Origin: an uncultured Rikenella sp.
GTDB lineage: Bacteria; Bacteroidota; Bacteroidia; Bacteroidales; Rikenellaceae
Direction: 5' to 3'
NCBI RefSeq assembly: GCF_910579375.1
Contig: NZ_CAJTUJ010000029.1
Span: 1 to 18,210 of the forward strand
Length of the DNA stretch: 18,210 bases
A program made the translations under genes and the position numbers. The notes beneath the pieces were generated by a model. The model saw only the letters and a program-made list of their open reading frames with translations. It ran no database searches and was not told the origin of the DNA. Every line of letters begins with the position of its first letter. Position 1 is the stretch's first letter. Positions 1 to 7,649 of this stretch are shown here, piece by piece.

Positions 1-46
1 AACCCGTGGTCGGCCCACCGGGACGACCTCTGCAAAAGTTCTTTGG

Positions 47-70
47 GTACCTTTCTTTCAAGAAAGGTAC
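47..70. terminator. Hairpin downstream of the glucosaminidase gene
   Basis: A perfect inverted repeat has arms 47-56 (GTACCTTTCT) and 61-70, with the four-base loop TTCA. It lies about 42 bases beyond the stop codon of the minus-strand glucosaminidase gene. The minus-strand transcript after the hairpin contains only a short, delayed U run, so termination by this hairpin is plausible but not strong. It could instead belong to a gene left of the window. Confidence 0.4.
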
Positions 71-112
71 GGTTCCGTCCTGCACAAAGCAATAATGCCA
101 CAGAAAAAGGAA

Positions 113-1054
113 TTAGCGTAAGCGGAGTTCCTGGCCGACCCGCGGCGGGAAATGACGGATCGTCGGGTTCATCTTCTGGAGACTGCGGAGCTTGATCCCG
201 TAGCGTTGTGCCACCGCGTGATACGAATCCCCCTGTTCGATCGTATGGATTCGGGCCAGCGCCGCCCGTTTGCGTTTCGGACTGATGTAGACCGCCGTGC
301 CCGCCGGAAGCGGGAACGCGCTGCTCAGGTCGTTGAGTCGCAGCAACCGGCGAATCGGTATGTTGTACTGTTCGGCGATGGAGGCGAAACTTTCCCCCTC
401 TTCCGACACGATGTACTGAACATTGTTGTTCTGTTCGATGACATGCCGGTGAATCGGCTGCTGTTGTTGCGGCGCCTCGATGACGGGATCGCCACTCGGT
501 TCCCGTCGTTCTTTGCGGTGTCCGAACAGCCCGCCCGGGCCGGCCGGACGATCCAGCAGATAGAGCCGGTTTTTCTCGATCAGATCGATCAGCAGCTCCG
601 GGTATCTCGGATTCGTGGCATACCCGGCCTCTTTCAGCCCGTAAGCCCAACCCTTGTAGTCCGTCACGTCGAGCTCGAACAGCCGCGCATACCGGGGCGA
701 TTCGGTCAGGAATTTCGAGTGGTCGCGGTAGGAGTGCTCCGCGTTGCGGTATTTCCGGAAACACTCCCCTTTCGCGTCGTCATCGTGGTGGATCGTTTCG
801 CCGCGCCACGAGCCTTTGCACTTGATTCCGAAATGGTTGTTGCCCTCGACCGCCAGCCGGCTCCCCCCGTTGCCCGATTCCAGCAGCCCCTGAGCCATCG
901 TGATGCTGGCCGGGATATGATACTCTTTCATCGTCCGGATCGCCAGCTGCTTGTAGGTGTCGATATACTCCTGGGTACTCATTTTGTATTGGGCGCAGGC
1001 AGCGGCCGGCCACAAAACGAGGAGCGGGAGCAGATGACGGGCGATTCGGTTCAT
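113..1054 (-). CDS. Secreted N-acetylglucosaminidase (GH73-type) with two LysM domains
   Basis: This 313-residue protein probably cuts the glycan chains of peptidoglycan outside the inner membrane. Residues 1-22 form a signal peptide with a likely cut after ACA, before QYK. Residues about 25-165 match the mannosyl-glycoprotein endo-beta-N-acetylglucosaminidase (GH73, FlgJ-like) fold: the segment AQGLLESGNGGSRLA carries the expected catalytic Glu59, followed by NNHFGIKC and the PRYARL and GYATNPRY segments typical of the family. A Pro/Gln-rich linker (about 170-210) leads to two LysM repeats, near 213-258 and 268-312, which should hold the enzyme on peptidoglycan. The start directly precedes the signal peptide and sits 26 bases inside a good Bacteroidota promoter. 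It is transcribed alone, divergently from the DUF4254 gene. The family assignment is firm; the exact bond cut is inferred. Confidence 0.93.
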   Translation of the reverse strand: MNRIARHLLPLLVLWPAAACAQYKMSTQEYIDTYKQLAIRTMKEYHIPASITMAQGLLESGNGGSRLAVEGNNHFGIKCKGSWRGETIHHDDDAKGECFRKYRNAEHSYRDHSKFLTESPRYARLFELDVTDYKGWAYGLKEAGYATNPRYPELLIDLIEKNRLYLLDRPAGPGGLFGHRKERREPSGDPVIEAPQQQQPIHRHVIEQNNNVQYIVSEEGESFASIAEQYNIPIRRLLRLNDLSSAFPLPAGTAVYISPKRKRAALARIHTIEQGDSYHAVAQRYGIKLRSLQKMNPTIRHFPPRVGQELRLR

Positions 1055-1079
1055 AACCTGAGGGAGGGAATGTGTGGTG

Positions 1080-1110
1080 CAAATGTAGAAAATCGGGGCT
1101 TTCCGGCAAA
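1080..1110 (-). promoter_or_regulatory. Bacteroidota-type promoter for the glucosaminidase gene
   Basis: On the minus strand a -33 box TTTG (1110-1107) and a -7 box TACATTTG (1087-1080) are separated by exactly 19 bases. This is a full match to the TTTG-N19-TAnnTTTG consensus of the Bacteroidota primary sigma factor. The -7 box lies 25 bases before the start codon. Confidence 0.75.
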
Positions 1111-1118
1111 AATTGTTT

Positions 1119-1126
1119 TATCTTTG
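1119..1126 (+). promoter_or_regulatory. -7 box (TATCTTTG) for the DUF4254-glycosyltransferase operon
   Basis: TATCTTTG matches the Bacteroidota -7 consensus TAnnTTTG and lies 27 bases before the DUF4254 start codon. No convincing TTTG -33 box is present at the usual distance. Its -33 region would fall inside the divergent glucosaminidase promoter. Confidence 0.55.
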
Positions 1127-1153
1127 CCCGCGCAACGAAAATTGTTTTTGAAA

Positions 1154-1756
1154 ATGTTTACGGCACGCTGTAACGAAATATTCCGACAGGCCATAGAAGA
1201 TTATCATCGTCGCGATCAGGTCGATACGCCGATCGAAAATCCGTATCCGGCGGGAGAGATCGACCATCTGTTGTATGCCAAGAACTGGATCGACACGGTG
1301 CAGTGGCATTTGGAGGATATCATTCGCGATCCGGAGATCGATCCGGCGACGGCGCTGACCATTAAGCGGCGGATCGACGCCTCGAATCAGGAGCGGACAG
1401 ATATGGTGGAGTATATCGACAGCTATTTTCTCGACCGATACAAGGCGGTGACTCCGGGTGCGGAGGCGCGGATCAATACCGAGACACCGGCGTGGGCGGT
1501 GGATCGCTTGTCGATTCTGGCGTTGAAAATCTACCACATGGAGCAGGAAGCGGGGCGAGAGGAGGCTTCGGCGGAACACCGGGCGGCTTGCGGACGGAAG
1601 CTGGAGGTGCTGCGGGTGCAGCGGGAAGACCTCTCGCAGGCGATCGAGGAGTTGCTGGCGGACATCGAGGCCGGGCGGAAATATATGAAACTCTACAAAC
1701 AGATGAAGATGTACAACGATCCGGCGCTGAATCCGGTGTTGTATGCAAAAAAATAG
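1154..1756 (+). CDS. DUF4254 family protein
   Basis: This 200-residue, mostly helical, charged protein has no signal peptide and is probably cytoplasmic. It matches the DUF4254 family known from Bacteroidota. Recognisable family features are the N-terminal IFRQAIEDYH and the segment DHLLYAKNWIDTVQWHLED. The C-terminal half (about 105-185) is heptad-like, rich in Glu, Arg and Leu, and may form a coiled coil. The frame stays open far upstream, but that extension is antisense to the glucosaminidase gene, and the ATG at 1154 follows the -7 box, so it is the best start. The glycosyltransferase gene begins 15 bases after its stop, suggesting a shared transcript and a role in LPS or other envelope glycan synthesis. 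No biochemical function is known to me for the family. Confidence 0.85.
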   Translation: MFTARCNEIFRQAIEDYHRRDQVDTPIENPYPAGEIDHLLYAKNWIDTVQWHLEDIIRDPEIDPATALTIKRRIDASNQERTDMVEYIDSYFLDRYKAVTPGAEARINTETPAWAVDRLSILALKIYHMEQEAGREEASAEHRAACGRKLEVLRVQREDLSQAIEELLADIEAGRKYMKLYKQMKMYNDPALNPVLYAKK

Positions 1757-1771
1757 ACCCTCTACCCGATC

Positions 1772-2839
1772 GTGAAGGCTGCACCGAAGAAAATATTGGT
1801 GATTCGTTCTTCTGCCATGGGCGACGTGGCGATGACTGCGCCGGTACTGGCGCAGGTGGCGGCGGCGTATCCGGAGGTGGAGATCATCTTGCTGACGCGG
1901 CGGTTCTACGAACCTTTCTTCGACGGAATCGACCGGTTGACGATCCATAATATAAATATAGATCAGGGGCAGGCGCATCGGGGGATTAAGGGATTGGTGC
2001 GGTTGTACAGAGAGTTGCGGAGGTGTTGTCCGGGGGTGGAGATGGTGATCGACTTGCAGGATAAGATTTATTCCAAACTGTTGCGGAAATTTTACCGGCT
2101 GGCGGGGGTGAAAACGTTTCACATCGATAAGGGACGGGTGGAGAAGAAACACCTGACGGCGGTGCCGGGTAAGGGAAAGGTGATGAGGCAGTTGCGGACG
2201 AGTATCGACCGTTATGCGGATGTCTTTCGGGAGGCGGGTTTCGAATTGGGGACGGTTCCGGCAGCGCTCTCTTTTTATCGGCGGGAGCGGACGGTTCCGG
2301 CGGGTTTGGGCTTTTCGAAGGCGGTGGGAGAGGTGTGGATCGGGATCGCGCCGTTTGCGCAACACCAGGGAAAGGTCTATCCGTTGGAGAAGATGCAGGA
2401 GGTGATGCGGATGGCGGGAGAACGGTGGGCGTCGGCCCGGATGTTTATCTTCGGCGGCGGCGAGGAGGAACGGAGGCTGGCGGAGTTGGCGGTGGCTGAG
2501 GACGTATCGGGGCGGGCCGTCTCGGTGGTGGGGCGGTTCGGGCTGCGGGAGGAGATGGATCTGATGGCGAATTTGGATTTGATGGTCTCGATGGACTCGT
2601 CGGCGATGCACATGGCGTCGTTGGTGGGGGTGCCGGTGGTTTCGGTGTGGGGAGCGACGCACCCGTATGCCGGTTTTCTGGGATTGGGACAGGCGATGGA
2701 GGATGCGGTGGGGCTGGAGCTGGATTGCCGCCCGTGTTCGGTTTATGGACACAAGGTTTGCTGGCGGGGGGATTATGCCTGCATGAACGATTTGGCGCCG
2801 GAGGCGGTGTTCGAACGGATGGTGCGGCGGTTGGGGTGA
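1772..2839 (+). CDS. Glycosyltransferase family 9 (heptosyltransferase-like)
   Basis: This 355-residue cytosolic or membrane-peripheral enzyme should transfer a sugar from a nucleotide donor (ADP-heptose in the best-known members) to an LPS core or similar acceptor. It has the GT-B layout: an N-terminal domain opening with KKILVIRSSAMGDVAMTAPVL, where GD is the usual acceptor-side motif, and a C-terminal domain with GIAPFAQHQGKVYP near 191-204 and DSSAMHMASLVGVPVVSVWG at 275-294, the family's donor-binding DSxxxH motif. A Cys-rich tail (CRPCSVYGHKVC ... CM, about 318-338) is common in this family. The start is GTG at 1772; the next in-frame ATG would remove the first beta strand, so GTG is preferred. 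It is co-directional with DUF4254, 15 bases apart. Donor and acceptor cannot be told from sequence. Confidence 0.92.
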   Translation: MKAAPKKILVIRSSAMGDVAMTAPVLAQVAAAYPEVEIILLTRRFYEPFFDGIDRLTIHNINIDQGQAHRGIKGLVRLYRELRRCCPGVEMVIDLQDKIYSKLLRKFYRLAGVKTFHIDKGRVEKKHLTAVPGKGKVMRQLRTSIDRYADVFREAGFELGTVPAALSFYRRERTVPAGLGFSKAVGEVWIGIAPFAQHQGKVYPLEKMQEVMRMAGERWASARMFIFGGGEEERRLAELAVAEDVSGRAVSVVGRFGLREEMDLMANLDLMVSMDSSAMHMASLVGVPVVSVWGATHPYAGFLGLGQAMEDAVGLELDCRPCSVYGHKVCWRGDYACMNDLAPEAVFERMVRRLG

Positions 2840-2876
2840 GAGAGGTGCGGTTGGGGGCCGGGAATTTTAATTAAAA

Positions 2877-2918
2877 GAGAAAGGGCTGTTTCCATTTCGA
2901 TGGAAACAGCCCTTTCTC
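2877..2918 (-). terminator. Strong rho-independent terminator between convergent genes
   Basis: A perfect 19-bp stem has arms 2877-2895 and 2900-2918 closed by a TTCG tetraloop. On the minus strand the hairpin is followed by TTTTAATTAA, giving a classic terminator for the phosphofructokinase gene whose stop lies 30 bases upstream. On the plus strand it follows the glycosyltransferase stop by 37 bases but lacks a good U tract, so termination in that direction is likely weaker. Confidence 0.85.
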
Positions 2919-2948
2919 GCACGAGAGCCTATCGGAAACGAGCCTGAG

Positions 2949-4172
2949 CTATCGTTCCCATCCGAGAATCTTGTAGAAGTCGTACTCTTCCGGGTCATCG
3001 ACATATTTCGATGCCCCTTTGTAGTCCTCCCGGGTGATGTAGTGCAGATTGTTCTGGATGATCTGCTGCACTTTTCTGGATTCGACGTCCACCAGACGGG
3101 GCATGATCTTGCCCTCTTTGTCCGCCACGCTGTCCATGAAGAGCGGTTCGACCGAGCCGTCGCGTCCCACGGTCACCATACAACCCGAGTGCCCCGCCTT
3201 GTAGAGTTCGTACACCCCTAACCCCAGCTGGGTAGCATACGAGAGGTCGTAGGCGATCGGCCGGCAGCAGCGCAGTTCATATCCCATCTCATTCGGCCGG
3301 CTCTTGACCTTGATGCGTAAGGTCTTGAGCTTCTGTTGCACGAGCATGTTGAAGATGTGCGACTTGCTGACGTTCCCCAGCTCCGGATGTCCGTGTTCGT
3401 CGTAGGTGAACTGGACGCCGGTGTTGATGATCTCTTCGTCGTTCATGAAGTGGAAGACGCCTTCCGAGATCACCGCCACGCCGTAAGGAATCCCCATCAG
3501 CCGACGTTTCACCATCGACGAAATAACCAACCGGGCGATCTTGTCGAACGTAATCGGGGTCTTGTTGAACATTTCGGGGATGACGATCATCGGATAGTGG
3601 CAGGCTGAGCCGATCCCGAAGGCCAGGTGTCCGGCTTCGCGCCCCATGGCGGAGACGACGAACCAGTTGCCGCTCGTCCGCGCATCTTCGTAGAGCGTGG
3701 TGGCCAGTTTCACCCCCTCTTCCTTCGCGGAGTTGTATCCGAAGGTCGGATAGCCGGCCGGCAGGGGCAGGTCGTTGTCGATGGTCTTCGGTACGTGGAT
3801 GCTGGAGACGTCCAGACCTTTGCTTTTCAGAAATTTGGTCAGCCGGTTGGCGGTCGAAGCGGTGTCGTCTCCGCCGATCGTGACGAGTACTTTGACGTTG
3901 TACCGTTCGAAAAAGTCGGTGCGGAACTCCTTGTCGGCCGGTTTGTAGCGGCTCATCACCAGGGCGGAGCCTCCCCGGCAATAGATGTTGTCGGCGGTTT
4001 CGAAGTCGAGGTAGACGAAGTCGGGTTCGTCGCTGACCAGGCTTTTGTAGCCGCCGTTGAGTCCGATCACCTGATAGCCGTTCTGGCTGAAGATTTTCGT
4101 CACGGCGCTGATGACCGTATTGATGCCGGGTGCAGGGCCGCCGGCACAGAGTATTGCGACTGCGTTTTTCAT
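2949..4172 (-). CDS. Pyrophosphate-type 6-phosphofructokinase (diphosphate-fructose-6-phosphate 1-phosphotransferase)
   Basis: This 407-residue cytosolic glycolytic enzyme should interconvert fructose 6-phosphate and fructose 1,6-bisphosphate using PPi/Pi, making the step reversible. The phosphofructokinase fold is clear: CAGGPAPGINTVI at the N-terminus, TIGGDDTAS at 98-106, PKTIDNDLP at 128-136 and MGREAGHLA at 176-184. The second Asp in GGDD and the Lys of PKTIDND are the residues that in characterised members mark PPi rather than ATP use (ATP enzymes have GGDGS and a Gly at the second site). The frame extends upstream to 4211, but that extension runs into the hairpin after the aldolase gene, and the ATG at 4172 opens directly onto the conserved strand KNAVAILCAGG. 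It lies downstream of the aldolase gene on the same strand. Phosphoryl donor is inferred from these residues. Confidence 0.92.
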   Translation of the reverse strand: MKNAVAILCAGGPAPGINTVISAVTKIFSQNGYQVIGLNGGYKSLVSDEPDFVYLDFETADNIYCRGGSALVMSRYKPADKEFRTDFFERYNVKVLVTIGGDDTASTANRLTKFLKSKGLDVSSIHVPKTIDNDLPLPAGYPTFGYNSAKEEGVKLATTLYEDARTSGNWFVVSAMGREAGHLAFGIGSACHYPMIVIPEMFNKTPITFDKIARLVISSMVKRRLMGIPYGVAVISEGVFHFMNDEEIINTGVQFTYDEHGHPELGNVSKSHIFNMLVQQKLKTLRIKVKSRPNEMGYELRCCRPIAYDLSYATQLGLGVYELYKAGHSGCMVTVGRDGSVEPLFMDSVADKEGKIMPRLVDVESRKVQQIIQNNLHYITREDYKGASKYVDDPEEYDFYKILGWER

Positions 4173-4207
4173 GGTATGTGTCGAATACGATTGGTTTCGG
4201 TTATGAA

Positions 4208-4240
4208 ACAAACGGCCCCAGTGGGATTGGGGCCGTTTGT
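4208..4240 (-). terminator. Hairpin between aldolase and phosphofructokinase genes
   Basis: A 13-bp perfect stem with arms 4208-4220 and 4228-4240 and a seven-base loop lies 35 bases after the aldolase stop codon. The minus-strand transcript that follows has only scattered U residues, so it may be a partial terminator or a processing and stability element that lowers phosphofructokinase expression relative to aldolase. No clear TAnnTTTG promoter is visible between it and the pfk start. Confidence 0.6.
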
Positions 4241-4275
4241 CTGGAAATTGTCCTGTGTGTTTGCGGAGTTATGGA

Positions 4276-5349
4276 TTACAGCACGTTCACGCAGTTCAGG
4301 TTATCGAAGGCGATTTTCATGCGTTCGATAATCGAGGCTTCGCCGGCCCGCAGCCAAACGCGCGGATCGTAGAATTTCTTGTTCGGTTTGTCTTCGCCTT
4401 CCGGATTCCCGAGCTGCCCTTGCAGGTAGGCTTCGTTCTTCTTGTAGTACTGGCGAATCCCGTCCCAGAAAGCCCACTGGGTGTCGGTGTCGATGTTCAT
4501 CTTGATAACCCCGTAAGAGATCGCTTCGGCGATTTTTTCCGGTTCGGAGCCCGACCCGCCGTGGAAGACGAAGTTCACCGGTTTGTCGGTCGGCGTATGG
4601 AGGTTTTTGTGGATATAGGCCTGCGAGTCGCGCAGAATCTTCGGCTCCAGCACTACGTTCCCCGGTTTGTAAACCCCGTGTACGTTCCCGAAGGACGCTG
4701 CAATCGTAAAGTTCGGGCTGATCTTCATCAGGGTTTCGTAAGCGAGGCAGACGTCTTCCGGCTGGGTATAGAGTTTCGAAGCGTCGACGTGCGAGTTGTC
4801 CACCCCGTCTTCTTCGCCGCCCGTGATCCCGAGTTCGATTTCGAGGGTCATTCCCATCTTGGCCATTCGGGTGAGGTATTTCGAGCAGATTTCGAGGTTC
4901 TCTTTCAGCGGTTCTTCGCTCAGGTCGAGCATGTGCGAGCTGAAGAGCGGCGTGCCGGTCTCCGCGAAGTGTTTTTCGCTGGCATTCAGCAGGCCGTCGA
5001 TCCACGGCAGCAGCTTCTTAGCGGCATGGTCGGTGTGGAGAATCACCGGAATCCCGTATGCCTTGGCTACCGTATGCACGTGTTTGGCAGCGGCGATAGC
5101 CCCGAGCACCTGTGCCTCCTGGCCTTCGAGTTTCAGCCCTTTCCCGGCTACGAAAGCAGCCCCGCCGTTCGAAATCTGGATGATAACGGGTGAATTGACT
5201 GCCGCAGCCGATTCGAGCACGGCGTTGATGGTGTCGGTCCCGGTCACGTTCACCGCCGGAATGGCAAAGCCTTTTTCTTTGGCATAGGCGAACAACTGCC
5301 CTACTTTGTCTCCGGTGAGCACACCGGCCGGAAATTTTTTGTCACTCAT
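4276..5349 (-). CDS. fba: Class II fructose-bisphosphate aldolase (class IIA, FbaA-like)
   Basis: This 357-residue zinc enzyme splits fructose 1,6-bisphosphate to dihydroxyacetone phosphate and glyceraldehyde 3-phosphate in the cytosol. Length and motifs match E. coli FbaA: HTDHAAKKLLPW at 105-116 holds the catalytic Asp107 and zinc ligand His108, ELGITGGEEDGVDNSH at 172-187 holds the metal-site Glu and the active-site loop, NVHGVYKPGNV at 222-232 and FHGGSGS at 262-268 hold the other two zinc His residues, and NIDTDTQWA at 285-293 binds a substrate phosphate. The frame stays open upstream to 5619, but that part overlaps the thioesterase gene on the same strand in another frame; the ATG at 5349 gives the family's usual length. 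It has its own candidate -7 box at 5400-5407. Confidence 0.96.
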   Translation of the reverse strand: MSDKKFPAGVLTGDKVGQLFAYAKEKGFAIPAVNVTGTDTINAVLESAAAVNSPVIIQISNGGAAFVAGKGLKLEGQEAQVLGAIAAAKHVHTVAKAYGIPVILHTDHAAKKLLPWIDGLLNASEKHFAETGTPLFSSHMLDLSEEPLKENLEICSKYLTRMAKMGMTLEIELGITGGEEDGVDNSHVDASKLYTQPEDVCLAYETLMKISPNFTIAASFGNVHGVYKPGNVVLEPKILRDSQAYIHKNLHTPTDKPVNFVFHGGSGSEPEKIAEAISYGVIKMNIDTDTQWAFWDGIRQYYKKNEAYLQGQLGNPEGEDKPNKKFYDPRVWLRAGEASIIERMKIAFDNLNCVNVL

Positions 5350-5399
5350 TATGTGTTGGATTTTAATTAGTTGATTGTGCGCTGTTGGAATTATCTCTT

Positions 5400-5407
5400 C
5401 AAATTTA
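5400..5407 (-). promoter_or_regulatory. -7 box (TAAATTTG) for the aldolase gene
   Basis: TAAATTTG on the minus strand fits the Bacteroidota -7 consensus and lies 50 bases before the aldolase start, just after the thioesterase stop codon. The -33 position holds TGGC rather than TTTG, so the promoter is incomplete by consensus. Confidence 0.45.
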
Positions 5408-5410
5408 CGA

Positions 5411-5800
5411 TTATTTTCCGATTCGGGCCATAAATTTTTGCACATCGACGATAAAACGGGTATGGGTTCCCTCGCCGATAACGGCTCCGGAGGAGTCTCG
5501 CGCCGTGACGGCGAAGTCGATCCGCTTTCCGTCCGTATGGGTGACGGCGGCGGTTGCCGTGATCGTATCGCCGATGGCTGTGGCCCGATTGTGGGCGATT
5601 TGTAGCGAAATACCCACACTGCTTTCCGCTTCAGGGGTCAGGAACGGGGCGATGGCCTGCATGGCCGCCTGCTCCATCAAAGCTGCCATCGCCGGTGTCC
5701 CCAGTACCGGCAGGTTGCCGGAGCCTAAGGCCGCTGCGCTGTGCGCCTCGGTCACGACCAAAGTGGCGGTGTAAGAGGCGGCGAGAGGTATCGGTCGCAT
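5411..5800 (-). CDS. Hot-dog fold thioesterase, FlK (fluoroacetyl-CoA thioesterase)-like
   Basis: This 129-residue protein fits the single hot-dog thioesterases related to FlK. The key residues of that family can be placed: Thr35 in GTPAMAALME, Glu43 in the same helix, and His70 in ISLQIAHNRAT, with nearly the FlK spacing. The C-terminal segment GEGTHTRFIV is also typical. FlK itself hydrolyses fluoroacetyl-CoA; most Bacteroidota relatives have no proven substrate, so a general role in clearing an unwanted acyl-CoA is inferred. The ATG at 5800 gives the family start (MRPIPLAASYTATLVV); a longer frame to 5899 would run into the glycosylase gene. It begins 22 bases after the glycosylase stop and is the last gene of the hydrogenase-FprA-Tag unit. 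Confidence 0.85.
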   Translation of the reverse strand: MRPIPLAASYTATLVVTEAHSAAALGSGNLPVLGTPAMAALMEQAAMQAIAPFLTPEAESSVGISLQIAHNRATAIGDTITATAAVTHTDGKRIDFAVTARDSSGAVIGEGTHTRFIVDVQKFMARIGK

Positions 5801-5822
5801 AGGTGTGTTTGAAAATCGTTGT

Positions 5823-6410
5823 TTAGCGTGTTTTGCCGCTTCTACAGAGGCATCCCTCCAAGTGGTCGTCCACAAAGCCGGTGGCCTGTAAAAAGGCATA
5901 ACAAATCGTGGAGCCGAAGAAACGGAAGCCTCGTTTTCGCATATCCCGGCTCATGGCGTCCGACTCCGGCGAGGTGGCGGGAATTTCGGCCAAGGTCTCG
6001 AAATGGTTCACAACGGGCAATGGACGATCACCGAAGAAGGTGAGGATGTATCGGTAAAAACTTCCGAACTCTTTCTGAATGGCCATGAACCGTCGCGCGT
6101 TCTCAATGGTGTGACGAATTTTCAGCCGGTTGCGGACGATCCCGTCGTGGTGCATCAAGCGTTCGACTTCTGTTTCCGGATCCATCCGGGCGATTTGCTC
6201 GACGTCGAAGCCGTGGAAAGCCTCCCGGTACCCCTCCCGCTTGCGCAGGATGGTCAGCCACGACAAACCAGCCTGTGCGCTTTCGAGTACCAGAAATTCG
6301 AACAGAGTACGATCGTCCGTTACAAGACGTCCCCACTCCCGGTCGTGGTATTCGACATAGAGCGGGTCTGTTCCGGCCCAGCCGCAACGGCCGTCGACGA
6401 GGTTTTCCAT
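5823..6410 (-). CDS. tag: DNA-3-methyladenine glycosylase I
   Basis: This 195-residue base-excision repair enzyme removes 3-methyladenine from alkylated DNA. It is full length compared with E. coli Tag. The four zinc-snap ligands are visible as Cys9 (RCGWAG), His22 (EYHDREWG), His183 and Cys187 (DDHLEGC), and the base-recognition Glu43 lies in LESAQAGLSW. The segment GFRFFGSTICYAFLQATGFVDDH is characteristic of the family. Its start codon follows the FprA stop codon directly, with no base between (TAG then ATG), which suggests translational coupling. Expression would therefore follow the hydrogenase-FprA promoter rather than an alkylation-specific one. Confidence 0.96.
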   Translation of the reverse strand: MENLVDGRCGWAGTDPLYVEYHDREWGRLVTDDRTLFEFLVLESAQAGLSWLTILRKREGYREAFHGFDVEQIARMDPETEVERLMHHDGIVRNRLKIRHTIENARRFMAIQKEFGSFYRYILTFFGDRPLPVVNHFETLAEIPATSPESDAMSRDMRKRGFRFFGSTICYAFLQATGFVDDHLEGCLCRSGKTR

Positions 6411-7628
6411 CTATTGTGCGTCGCAGTTTTTCAATACAGTCGCCATCCCCTGTGCGATAGCGTCGCAGGCGGCGAGTTTTTCCGGGGTCGGGGTGCCGAA
6501 CACATCCACCGGATCAGCCACCAAAGGCCAGCCGATTTGTTCGGCGAAAATTTTCAGGTTCTTCACCCCTCCTCCGTTCCAGCTGTACGAGCCGAAGAGC
6601 CCCAGGGCCTTATTCTTTACGCCCATGTGGAGCAATTCGGTGGTCAGCCGCTCGACGGTCGGGAACATTTGGGCATTGTAAGCGCAACTGCCGAGGATGA
6701 TCCCCCGGTACCGCCATACGTCGTCGATCAGGTATGAGAGGTGTGTCTTCGAAGCGTCCCGCACGCGGATGTCCCGAATCCCCGCTTCCGCGCATTTCCG
6801 GGCGATGTAATCCGCCGTCGCTGCGTTGTTGCCGTACATCGAGCCGTAGATAATCACGACTCCCGGTTCCGCTTCATACCGGCTCCAGCGGTCGTACAGG
6901 TCGATCACTTTTTTCGGTTCGCTCCGCCAAACCGGCCCGTGAAGCGGGCAAATGGTATCAATTGGTACCGAACCGAGCTTGGCGAATGCCTTCTGTACCA
7001 TATTGCTGTACTTCCCGACGATATTGGAGTAGTATCGCCGCATTTCGCCCAGGTATCTGGTGTCGAAATCGGCAATTTCGTCGTCGAAAATCGCCCCGTC
7101 CAATGTCCCGAATGTGCCGAAAGCATCGCCCGAGAACAGGATATGTTCGGTGGTGTCGTAGCTCATCATGGTCTCCGGCCAGTGCACCCACGGAGTCATC
7201 ACGAATTGCAGTTTATGATGGCCCAGATCGAGCGTGTCGCCCTCCCCTACTTCGACGAGGTTTTCGGTGATGCCGTAATAGCCTTCCAGAATCTTGAAGG
7301 TCTTGCAGTTTCCCACGATCCGCACCTGAGGCCACCGACGGACGATGTCTCCGATCTCGCCCGAATGGTCGGGCTCCATATGGTTGATCACCAGATAGTC
7401 CAACTCTGTCCGTCCCGCTTCGGTCAGGAGCCGCTCGATCCATCCCACGTAATCTCCTCCGGTTCCCATCTCGATGGTGTCGAGCAGGGCGGTTTTCTCG
7501 TCCGTAACCAGATAGGAGTTATAGCTCACTCCGTCCGGCAGAGGCCATAGGTTTTCGAAAAGGTGTTTTCTCCGGTCGTTGGTGCCGAGCCAATAGATCC
7601 GGTCGGTTACTTTTACTTTCAAGTCCAT
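6411..7628 (-). CDS. fprA: Flavodiiron protein (A-type flavoprotein, FprA)
   Basis: This 405-residue cytoplasmic enzyme should reduce O2 to water, or NO to N2O, by a diiron site fed through FMN. The N-terminal metallo-beta-lactamase-like domain (about 1-250) carries all expected iron ligands: His83, Glu85, Asp87 and His88 in NHMEPDHSG, His149 in PWVHWPETM, Asp168 in FSGDAFGTFG and His230 in LHGPVW. The C-terminal flavodoxin domain (about 255-400) begins with VIIYGSMYGNNAATA, the FMN phosphate loop, and has GLFGSYSWNGGGVK further on. No rubredoxin or reductase domain is fused, so it is a class A protein needing a separate donor. It begins 21 bases after the hydrogenase stop and its stop abuts tag, so it sits mid-operon. 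Confidence 0.95.
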   Translation of the reverse strand: MDLKVKVTDRIYWLGTNDRRKHLFENLWPLPDGVSYNSYLVTDEKTALLDTIEMGTGGDYVGWIERLLTEAGRTELDYLVINHMEPDHSGEIGDIVRRWPQVRIVGNCKTFKILEGYYGITENLVEVGEGDTLDLGHHKLQFVMTPWVHWPETMMSYDTTEHILFSGDAFGTFGTLDGAIFDDEIADFDTRYLGEMRRYYSNIVGKYSNMVQKAFAKLGSVPIDTICPLHGPVWRSEPKKVIDLYDRWSRYEAEPGVVIIYGSMYGNNAATADYIARKCAEAGIRDIRVRDASKTHLSYLIDDVWRYRGIILGSCAYNAQMFPTVERLTTELLHMGVKNKALGLFGSYSWNGGGVKNLKIFAEQIGWPLVADPVDVFGTPTPEKLAACDAIAQGMATVLKNCDAQ

Positions 7629-7649
7629 ATCTTGTAGTGTATCCGTTGT

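Noticed and set aside
152..1153. Long open frame upstream of and in frame with the DUF4254 gene
   Set aside because: It is antisense to the clearly recognisable glucosaminidase gene, has no family resemblance and runs through both promoters.
1118..2752. 544-codon open frame on the minus strand opposite DUF4254 and the glycosyltransferase
   Set aside because: Its product is Arg/His/Pro-rich with no domain, typical of an antisense shadow in GC-rich genes, and both plus-strand genes have family matches.
5350..5619. 90-codon N-terminal extension of the aldolase
   Set aside because: It overlaps the thioesterase gene on the same strand and would make the aldolase far longer than the family's usual length.
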